DNA of 64,000 nucleotides from Xylanibacter ruminicola (GTDB taxonomy: Bacteria; Bacteroidota; Bacteroidia; Bacteroidales; Bacteroidaceae), in contig NZ_FRBD01000022.1 of the NCBI RefSeq assembly GCF_900142525.1, positions 16,033 to 80,032 of the forward strand, in the 5' to 3' direction. Made by a program: the position numbers and the translations under genes. The notes under the pieces were generated by a model. That model saw only the letters and a list, made by a program, of their open reading frames with translations, did no database searches and was not told the DNA's origin. This document shows, piece after piece, positions 58,701 to 64,000 of this stretch. Position 1 is the stretch's first letter, and every line of letters begins with the position of its first letter.

Positions 58701-59456
58701 ATGAACATCAAAAACGCTTTCATCGGACTGATGCTACTGTTCTGTACCAATATGATGGCACAGGACAGAGCTGAGGTAGAGTTGCAAACCACCGAGGGAA
58801 ACATCCGTATCGCCTTGTTCAATGAGACGCCGCAGCATCGCGACAACTTTATGAAGCTGGTCCGTATGGAGTTCTACGACTCGCTGCTGTTTCATCGGGT
58901 TATCAAGGACTTTATGATCCAGGGCGGCGACTTGCATAGCAAACACGCCGAGCCAGGCAAACTGCTTGGCGAAGGCGAGTTGGATTATACCATAGAGCCC
59001 GAGTTCCGTTTGCCTCAGATATATCATCGTCGCGGTGTGATAGCCTCAGCACGCGAGTCAGACAGGGTTAACCCCGAGCGCCGATCAGGTGCAGCCCAGT
59101 TCTACATTGTGTGGGGTAAGATCTACGATGACAAGCGATTGGCCAAGGTACAAGAGCGACTCGATTCGGCCACCAATGGCCAGGTCAAGCTAACACAAGA
59201 GATGATGGATACTTACAAGACTGTAGGTGGCACGCCCCATCTCGACGGTCAATACACCGTGTTTGGTGAGGTTACACAAGGCCTCGACATCGTAGAGCGC
59301 ATCATGAAGGTTGAGACCGATAAGAACGATCGCCCACTGAACGATGTCCGCATTCTGAAGGTCAGAATCATCAGCGATCCTTACGCACCCAAACCAGCTC
59401 CCGCAAAGAAGGTTGTTAAGCCCCAACGTCGCGTAGTGAAGAAAAAGACGAAATAA
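58701..59456 (+). CDS. Periplasmic peptidylprolyl isomerase (cyclophilin type)
   Basis: A 251-residue protein. A signal peptide (to MMAQ) precedes the cyclophilin domain: FNETPQHRDNFMKLVRMEFYDSLLFHRVIKDFMIQGGD (the FHRVIxxFMIQGGD signature), then GAAQFYIVWG and DGQYTVFGEVTQGLDIVERI. An insertion of about 50 residues lies before the last part, common in Bacteroidales. The C-terminus is very basic (KPAPAKKVVKPQRRVVKKKTK). It assists folding of exported proteins. Confidence 0.92.
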   Translation: MNIKNAFIGLMLLFCTNMMAQDRAEVELQTTEGNIRIALFNETPQHRDNFMKLVRMEFYDSLLFHRVIKDFMIQGGDLHSKHAEPGKLLGEGELDYTIEPEFRLPQIYHRRGVIASARESDRVNPERRSGAAQFYIVWGKIYDDKRLAKVQERLDSATNGQVKLTQEMMDTYKTVGGTPHLDGQYTVFGEVTQGLDIVERIMKVETDKNDRPLNDVRILKVRIISDPYAPKPAPAKKVVKPQRRVVKKKTK

Positions 59457-59459
59457 AAT

Positions 59460-60335
59460 ATGAATAACGATACCAAACAAGGATTTATTCAGTTGCACCT
59501 CAGTGTGCTGTTAGCAGGCTTTACAGGCTTGTTCGGTCGATTGATTACACTGAACGAGGTAGATATTGTTTGGTATCGCATGCTCTTTACCAGCTGCATC
59601 CTGCTGGTGTTTACAGGCTTGCCCCGCGTAGGGTGGCGCAAGTTTCTGCAGTTGTGCGGTTGTGGCGCATTGCTGGGCCTGCATTGGATGCTGTTCTATG
59701 GCAGTATCAAGGCCTCAAATGTGTCGATAGGCGTTATCTGCTTCTCGCTGATAGGTTTCTTTACCGCTCTGTTCGAACCTATCATCTTCAAGAAGCGATT
59801 TTCGGGCTTAGAGTTTCTCTTCTCGCTGATAACCGTTGCTGGCGTGCTGTGCATCTTCTCACTCGATGCGCGCTATCGTTATGGTATTATGATAGGTGTG
59901 CTGTCGTCGGCCGTTTGCGCCATCTATGCCATCTGCAACAAGAAAGCCAGCGTGGGCGTTCGCAGCCGCACGGTGTTGATGTATCAGATGTCGGGCGGAC
60001 TGGTCATTGTCTCGGCCATCATCCCTGTTTATCTTTGGTTCTTCCCCAGCCAGCAGCCAGTGGTGGTCATCCCTAGTGGTACTAATCTGTGGTTCATGCT
60101 CTGCCACGCGTTGTTCTGTACCGTTGGCATGTATCTGCTACAGATCCAGGCCCTGAAACGTTTGTCGGCCTTCACCGTCAACCTTACTTACAACCTCGAG
60201 CCCTGCTACACCATCATCCTTGCCTTCCTCATCTTTGGCGAGGGCCGCGAGATTAACTTCTCCTTCTACCTCGGCATCACCCTTATCCTGTTGAGCGTCC
60301 TGCTGCAATCCCTAAAAGCCCTCCGCAAGGGATAA
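59460..60335 (+). CDS. EamA/DMT-family transporter
   Basis: A 291-residue protein with ten hydrophobic helices in two EamA repeats (HLSVLLAGFTGLFGRLITLNEVDIVWYRMLFTSCILLV; second repeat from about 150, SSAVCAIYAICNKKA). Members export metabolites such as amino acids. The substrate is unknown. It starts 3 bp after the isomerase stop and is the last gene of this run. Confidence 0.9.
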   Translation: MNNDTKQGFIQLHLSVLLAGFTGLFGRLITLNEVDIVWYRMLFTSCILLVFTGLPRVGWRKFLQLCGCGALLGLHWMLFYGSIKASNVSIGVICFSLIGFFTALFEPIIFKKRFSGLEFLFSLITVAGVLCIFSLDARYRYGIMIGVLSSAVCAIYAICNKKASVGVRSRTVLMYQMSGGLVIVSAIIPVYLWFFPSQQPVVVIPSGTNLWFMLCHALFCTVGMYLLQIQALKRLSAFTVNLTYNLEPCYTIILAFLIFGEGREINFSFYLGITLILLSVLLQSLKALRKG

Positions 60336-60367
60336 TAAACTCATGATATTCGTTACAGAAAGTTAAA

Positions 60368-60473
60368 TTTATCGTTTTTCGATAAAGTTTTATTGTTTTT
60401 ATTTGGTAGATTCAAGAGTAATAGATACTTTTGCATATCGACAAACGATAAATAATCAAATTAAAACGATAAA
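60368..60473. promoter_or_regulatory. CGATAAA operator cluster at the DUF2975 module
   Basis: A hairpin-like pair TTTATCG (60368-60374)/CGATAAA (60380-60386) lies upstream of the promoter, and direct CGATAAA copies lie at 60446-60452 and 60467-60473, 21 bp apart, between -7 and the ATG. They are candidate sites for the HTH protein encoded at 61462-61671. Confidence 0.5.
60402..60433 (+). promoter_or_regulatory. Promoter of the DUF2975 module
   Basis: -33 TTTG (60402-60405), 20-bp spacer, -7 TACTTTTG (60426-60433): exact consensus. The ATG is at 60480. Confidence 0.8.
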
Positions 60474-60479
60474 AAAAGT

Positions 60480-60965
60480 ATGAAATCAACAAATCTTTCC
60501 CGATTATTGGTGGGCAATGTGGCCACATTAATCTTTCTGCTAATTCTGGCAGTTATTGTTATCTATTTAATGGTTGGCGATGTAAACAGAATGCAAGAGG
60601 CCACCACTAACTACGGCTATTACCTAAACGCAATCTATCTGATTGATAACATAGCGAGGACATACTTCTTCAGCTGTTTCTTGCTGATGGTATACCTTGT
60701 TTATATTAATAAGCAGTACTCCAAGTGGAGCGTAAGGTTGTTTTATTTTGTCGGATTATCAGTCTTGGCATATTATGCGTTTGCAGGAGCATATATAGAT
60801 TATGTGTTTAAACACCTTGAACCAGAGTACATAAATAATTATCAGAGATTAGTTCATTGCCTATATACCGGACCTCTCCATTGGATAATAATCGGTTACT
60901 TCTTTACTCCAAGAATCCTAAAGGATGCCCAGAAGTTACAGGAAGAGCAAGAACTAACTGTATAA
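60480..60965 (+). CDS. DUF2975-like four-helix membrane protein
   Basis: A 161-residue protein with about four hydrophobic helices (LVGNVATLIFLLILAVIVIYLMVG; YFFSCFLLMVYLVYI; LFYFVGLSVLAYYAFAGAYIDYVF; WIIIGYFFTP) and a C-terminal LKDAQKLQEEQELTV that closely parallels the end of the next protein (LKLQQEQDLTI). That tail just before a small HTH gene is typical of DUF2975 proteins paired with YozG-like regulators. Function unknown. Confidence 0.7.
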   Translation: MKSTNLSRLLVGNVATLIFLLILAVIVIYLMVGDVNRMQEATTNYGYYLNAIYLIDNIARTYFFSCFLLMVYLVYINKQYSKWSVRLFYFVGLSVLAYYAFAGAYIDYVFKHLEPEYINNYQRLVHCLYTGPLHWIIIGYFFTPRILKDAQKLQEEQELTV

Positions 60966-60990
60966 ACATAAAAAAACAAACGATAGAATT

Positions 60991-61455
60991 ATGAAAAAGA
61001 GACTGAATTTTTTCTGCGTGTTGATGTTGCTGCTGATGGCATCACAGGCAGTAATGCTATTTGTAGTTGGTGCCGACGCATTTCAGGAAGGCTGGGAAAA
61101 GGGTGGCAAGGCAGAATCCGAAGCTACATGGGTGAATCTTCTTTGGTTTTTCGTTGGAATGTTTGCAATAGTTGGATGTATTGTTTCATTTGTTAGCTTC
61201 ATCCGATTTATCCTCAACGTTAACCACAACAAGGTGTTCGTCTGGGAGAATGTTAAGCTACTACGTCTATCTGCTTACGGTTTAATATTTATTGCAACAA
61301 TAGTAACTGGTAACGAACTCTGTTCTGGTGGAGACGATATTGAACTTTACGATGATTACTTTGACACCCTACTATTTGGGATATTCAGCTTGATTGTGGC
61401 TGAGGTATTTGCTATCGGACTGAAGTTGCAGCAAGAACAGGATTTAACCATCTAA
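60991..61455 (+). CDS. DUF2975 family membrane protein
   Basis: A 154-residue protein with four predicted helices (FFCVLMLLLMASQAVMLFVVGADAF; LLWFFVGMFAIVGCIVSFVSFIRFIL; VKLLRLSAYGLIFIATIVTG; LLFGIFSLIVAEVFAIGLKL) and the DUF2975 ending AEVFAIGLKLQQEQDLTI. It is paralogous in layout to the gene before it. The HTH gene follows after 6 bp. DUF2975 proteins commonly pair with such regulators, possibly holding them at the membrane, which is inference. Confidence 0.85.
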   Translation: MKKRLNFFCVLMLLLMASQAVMLFVVGADAFQEGWEKGGKAESEATWVNLLWFFVGMFAIVGCIVSFVSFIRFILNVNHNKVFVWENVKLLRLSAYGLIFIATIVTGNELCSGGDDIELYDDYFDTLLFGIFSLIVAEVFAIGLKLQQEQDLTI

Positions 61456-61461
61456 TAGCCT

Positions 61462-61671
61462 ATGGGACAGATAATAGTAAACTTAGATGTTGAACTTGCC
61501 AAGCGCAAAATGTCGCTCAGCGAGTTGGCCGAAAAAGTCGGCTTGACATTAGCAAATCTCTCCATTTTGAAGACGGGCAAGGCCAAGGCAGTGCGCTTCA
61601 CAACCCTCGAGGCCATCTGTCGCGAACTAGGTTGCCAGCCCGGCGATATACTTGAATACAGAGACGAATAA
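61462..61671 (+). CDS. Small YozG-like HTH transcriptional regulator (XRE type)
   Basis: A 69-residue protein consisting of one HTH_3/26 domain: MGQIIVNLDVELAKRKMSLSELAEKVGLTLANLSILKTGKAKAVRFTTLEAICRELGCQPGDILEYRDE. This form (IxxxLDxxLAxRxMSxxELAxxxGIxxxNLSxLKxGKxxAIRFxTLxxIC) is the one coupled to DUF2975 proteins. It probably represses its own operon through the CGATAAA repeats. Confidence 0.93.
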   Translation: MGQIIVNLDVELAKRKMSLSELAEKVGLTLANLSILKTGKAKAVRFTTLEAICRELGCQPGDILEYRDE

Positions 61672-61697
61672 AAATCAAACATAAACAAATAAATAGT

Positions 61698-62177
61698 ATG
61701 GAAGAAATTAAAATCAATGTTTCGTATAAGGCATGGCTTTTGTGGTTTGGGGGCTATATCGTAATGTTAGTAATTCTGATAGGTATAAACTACAACGCCA
61801 GAGGGACGAAGAACATCATAGAAATGCTTTCCTTTTTCAGCATGATGATGATTGTCAGTTTCATCCCCCAATTTATATCAAAAAGGACTCGATTGATAAT
61901 TACCGATACCTCTCTGATCGTAAAGACGAAGGAGGAATGGGTAGTCAGGCTCTCAGGTGTTGAATCTTTCTATGTCGACAAATTCAACGGTCGTACATTT
62001 ATTGGCATACGCTATAAGGAAGATACGTGGGAGGCTGGTAAGGAGAATATGTTAGATGATCGCAAAAGGCGTTCAAAGGCCGCCATGCAGGGATATCCTT
62101 ACGAAATCTATGTAAGTTTGCTTTCTAAAACACCGCAAGAAATCTGCGACCTGCTTAACCAACGTATTCGTTCCTAA
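61698..62177 (+). CDS. Membrane protein with a PH-like domain
   Basis: A 159-residue protein. Two hydrophobic segments (WLLWFGGYIVMLVILIGIN; IEMLSFFSMMMIVSFIPQFI) are followed by a small soluble domain (LIITDTSLIVKTKEEWVVRLSGVESFYVDKFNGRTFIGIRY...SLLSKTPQEICDLLNQRI) resembling bacterial PH-like/STM3941-type proteins. It is the last gene of the DUF2975 module, closed by a terminator. Function unknown. Confidence 0.7.
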   Translation: MEEIKINVSYKAWLLWFGGYIVMLVILIGINYNARGTKNIIEMLSFFSMMMIVSFIPQFISKRTRLIITDTSLIVKTKEEWVVRLSGVESFYVDKFNGRTFIGIRYKEDTWEAGKENMLDDRKRRSKAAMQGYPYEIYVSLLSKTPQEICDLLNQRIRS

Positions 62178-62182
62178 TTATA

Positions 62183-62232
62183 ACAAAAGGACAACCTGCC
62201 CAAAAAACAGATTGTCCTTTTGTTTTTATTAT
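62183..62232 (+). terminator. Terminator of the DUF2975 module
   Basis: A perfect 12-bp stem ACAAAAGGACAA (62183-62194)/TTGTCCTTTTGT (62212-62223) with a 17-nt loop, followed by TTTTATTATTTT. Confidence 0.85.
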
Positions 62233-62370
62233 TTTAATAGGCAAATAGGGATAATTTTTATTGATTATTACGTTATAATTCACAAAAATAACGTATATTT
62301 ACGGCGTGTATCGAGAGATAACACGCTTTTATATACATCAATAACTATCAATCTATTAACAATATCTATT

Positions 62371-63666
62371 ATGAAAAAGTATTTTTACCTAATGCAGGTC
62401 GCTATCATCATTTGTAGCGCAGGCGTATTTACATCGTGTTCTGACAACGACGACAATCCTGTTCTGCCTGATCTTAATGTGGCTGAGAACATTATCGGCA
62501 AGTGGATAATAGCCGAAACAGATGGCAAAGCCGTGTTTACTAACGAGAAGATTGCGCTCGATTTTGTCTCAGCCACTAAGGTCTATGTGAGTGCATCAAT
62601 CAACAACGACGAAGAAGTTGGCGATGTATGGGTTGATAAAGTAGAATATGATGTTGCCATCAGCGGCAATAAAGTAACCATCAGTGGTAACCCCGATGAG
62701 CACGCCACTGTGGTAGAAGAATATAACATTACTGCCATCAACGACAAAGAGCTTACTGCTAATCTCAAGGCTACTGTAACTGTCGACGGACAAATCCTTA
62801 ATTCTGTAGAAGGCTCAATCGTCCGCTTCACCAAGATTAATGCCGATTACACCGAGGCCATCCTTGGTATGTGGGAGGGGCGCAGCACTGGCGAAGAAGG
62901 TTCTGAGTTCGACGACGGTGAGAACCACCGCTGGGAATATCTGGCCGATGGCACTTACCGTTACTACCATAAGGTGAACGATCAGTGGCAGCTGAGCAAC
63001 GATGTTCTTAACGATTATTTCGTAGCCGGCAATCTGCTCTGCACCCGCTGGAAGAACGCTGGCGAAGGACAGAAAGAAAACCGCGAGTGGTGGGAAATCA
63101 CCATCGAGAATGATGTGATGAAGTGGACGGGCTTGCGCCAGAGGGAAGACGGCAGCACCTATACCGCCACCTTCGAGATGAAGAAAGTGCCTGTACCTAC
63201 CCAGGCAGAGGTAGAACAGAATATTATAGGCCTTTGGATGAATACTGAACTTAATGGTCAGACTGTGCCAACAGACCAGAAGTTTGTTTACGAATTTACA
63301 TCGCTCACTAAGGCCTATCTGAGGGCTTCTTACAATTCGGGTAATCCAGAAGATATGTCCATATGGAGTGCTAAGACTGAGTTTGACGTATCTATCGCCG
63401 AGAATTCCATCATGCTAACTGGTGAGAAAGATGAAACGACAATAACAGACAATATCATCTTGAGTTCTATCACCGCTAATGAATTTGAAGGTGTCATTGT
63501 TCATCCGGAGGATCCAGCAAGCACTGGTCTTAATCCTGTTCTATTCGCCAAATTCGAGAAAGTCACCGAGGACTACAGCGCTGACATCATTGGCACTTGG
63601 GAAGGCAAACTTACAAGATTCTGCGCAAACTTCCAAATATTGAATAGGAAAAATAGGACCTTTTAA
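62371..63666 (+). CDS. Lipocalin-like lipoprotein with repeated domains, 3' end replaced by IS110 sequence
   Basis: A protein of 431 residues from MKKYFYLMQVAIIICSAGVFTSCSDNDDN (lipobox FTSC). The frame reaches 62212, but that overlaps the upstream terminator. Two repeats start NIIGKWIIAETDGKAVFTNEKIALDF (about 33) and NIIGLWMNTELNGQTVPTDQKFVYEF (about 285); each ends with DYxxxIxGxWEG. The second copy breaks off after ADIIGTWEGKL (near 63612), continuing with 19 residues (TRFCANFQILNRKNRTF) that do not match the first repeat, so the original C-terminus has been lost. A dyad ACGTTAT/ATAACGT lies upstream (62270-62294). Probably surface or periplasmic; the ligand is unknown. Confidence 0.78.
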   Translation: MKKYFYLMQVAIIICSAGVFTSCSDNDDNPVLPDLNVAENIIGKWIIAETDGKAVFTNEKIALDFVSATKVYVSASINNDEEVGDVWVDKVEYDVAISGNKVTISGNPDEHATVVEEYNITAINDKELTANLKATVTVDGQILNSVEGSIVRFTKINADYTEAILGMWEGRSTGEEGSEFDDGENHRWEYLADGTYRYYHKVNDQWQLSNDVLNDYFVAGNLLCTRWKNAGEGQKENREWWEITIENDVMKWTGLRQREDGSTYTATFEMKKVPVPTQAEVEQNIIGLWMNTELNGQTVPTDQKFVYEFTSLTKAYLRASYNSGNPEDMSIWSAKTEFDVSIAENSIMLTGEKDETTITDNIILSSITANEFEGVIVHPEDPASTGLNPVLFAKFEKVTEDYSADIIGTWEGKLTRFCANFQILNRKNRTF

Positions 63667-63764
63667 CAATATGGTTTCGTAATTACCTTGAGACAACAGG
63701 GATACTTCTTGGCCGTGGCCAAGACTCTATATTATATCAATATAGTTTGTTTTTGTCTTTTTCC

Positions 63765-63796
63765 TTTGCAGTTCTACTGATTTTGTTGTATCTTTG
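63765..63796 (+). promoter_or_regulatory. Consensus promoter inside the IS110 end, facing the transposase
   Basis: -33 TTTG (63765-63768), 20-bp spacer, -7 TATCTTTG (63789-63796), an exact consensus on the plus strand. A transcript would begin near 63800 and run antisense into the transposase 3' end. Confidence 0.7.
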
Positions 63797-63799
63797 CAG

Positions 63800-63890
63800 C
63801 CATTAAGGGAAGTCTTTGGTGCTATCCACCAGTTTTGTACTATCTCGTGTGGCTGTGTCTCGAGGCTCAGCCACTTTTGTTAGAAATCCC
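63800..63890 (+). ncRNA. Candidate structured RNA of the IS110 end
   Basis: Downstream of the promoter at 63765-63796 the plus strand can fold TGGTG-CTATC-CACCA and GTGGCTG...CAGCCAC stem-loops, with no ORF. It could be an antisense RNA against the transposase or part of a bridge-RNA region, which IS110-type elements carry in their noncoding ends. Orientation opposite to the transposase makes the bridge-RNA reading uncertain. Confidence 0.3.
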
Positions 63891-64000
63891 TTGTCTCATC
63901 GTATTCCTCCCCGCTTTTCCAAAGTGAGTATATAAGTAGCAGCATCTTACGCATAATAGCCGTAACACCTATCATTTTGCTGTCAGGATGCTTATCACAT
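63880..64000 (-). CDS. IS110-family transposase, C-terminal end (partial)
   Basis: Minus strand from the window edge: DKHPDSKMIGVTAIMRKMLLLIYSLWKSGEEYDETRDF, then TAA at 63880-63882. The pattern KxxxVxxIMRKML.LIYxLWKxxxxYD is the C-terminal end of IS110/IS116/IS902 transposases. The catalytic DEDD and Ser domains are outside the window. Confidence 0.75.
   Translation of the reverse strand, partial: CDKHPDSKMIGVTAIMRKMLLLIYSLWKSGEEYDETRDF

Larger units (their letters stand above)
63615..64000 (-). mobile_element. IS110-family insertion sequence, 3' end (partial)
   Basis: It contains the end of the transposase and about 265 bp of noncoding end reaching the breakpoint in the lipoprotein gene. 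The noncoding part holds palindromes TCTTGGCC-GT-GGCCAAGA (63707-63724) and CTATATT/AATATAG (63727-63745). The left limit is judged only from where the lipoprotein repeat stops matching; the right part lies outside the window. Confidence 0.6.

Noticed and set aside
62212..62370. Longer N-terminus of the lipocalin-like lipoprotein
   Set aside because: It would overlap the upstream terminator and hide the lipoprotein signal; the ATG at 62371 is followed by a perfect signal and lipobox.

Overview
The window is chromosomal DNA from a member of the Bacteroidota, order Bacteroidales, most likely a Prevotella-like gut or rumen species. The evidence is: two SusC/SusD outer-membrane pairs; a hybrid two-component regulator; promoters of the Bacteroidales type (TTTG at -33, TAnnTTTG at -7, usually 20 bp apart) before many genes; no Shine-Dalgarno dependence; and protein families largely confined to this phylum (DUF2851, DUF3874, DUF6078, WbqC, a long LepB). 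Coding density is high, and almost every gene has a recognisable family.

Region by region. 1-9340: a fructan utilisation locus on the minus strand. It holds SusC and a SusD that runs off the left edge, a membrane-spanning sugar-binding/AraC regulator, and the operon GH32 fructanase - MFS sugar transporter - fructokinase. Related inverted-repeat operators lie before susC and before the GH32 gene. 9447-15322: ald - C1 peptidase - phosphotransferase, then a TonB receptor preceded by a small Cys/His-rich DUF2946-like protein, probably for metal uptake. 15430-20029: CE2 esterase, dus, DUF2851, dprA. 19989-24869: a pantothenate/CoA operon panB-panC-panD-coaBC-coaX ending in a Rossmann/DUF2520 protein that could supply the missing ketopantoate reductase. 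25020-36849: dapB, lepB, wbqC-like, a hybrid two-component regulator and a second SusC/SusD pair with no enzymes attached. 37025-42368: argS, RNase H, ribD, prmC, comF, recX, with short Bacteroidales microrepeats between and inside genes.

42435-48640 is the accessory part. A compact 2.24-kb element is bounded by 113-bp inverted repeats (97 of 113 positions match in a gap-free hand alignment) that carry hairpins and 12-bp iteron-like repeats. It encodes only a VapE/DUF3874 P-loop ATPase and a Cys-rich DUF6078 protein. An array of palindromes with a 22-bp period lies between them, and a related dyad is centred on the vapE -33 box. Beyond it are a broken abiH phage-defence gene, an intact lipoprotein fusing BspA-type leucine-rich repeats to a caspase-like peptidase, and remnants of an IS982-type transposase and a WYL regulator. 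I regard the inverted-repeat VapE element as the best candidate for an undescribed system here.

48674-60335 returns to housekeeping: a 3'-5' exonuclease, pyrE, SRPBCC, argH, tRNA-Leu(TAA), a TPR lipoprotein, a thioredoxin-fold protein lacking its cysteines, comM, Fur, HAD, thioesterase, DUF3237, cyclophilin and a DMT transporter. 60480-62177 is a DUF2975/DUF2975/HTH/membrane-protein module with repeated CGATAAA sites at its promoter. The window ends in a lipocalin-like lipoprotein gene that appears cut by an IS110-family element. Only the 3' end of that element is inside the window, and its noncoding end contains a perfect promoter and a structured-RNA candidate facing the transposase gene.
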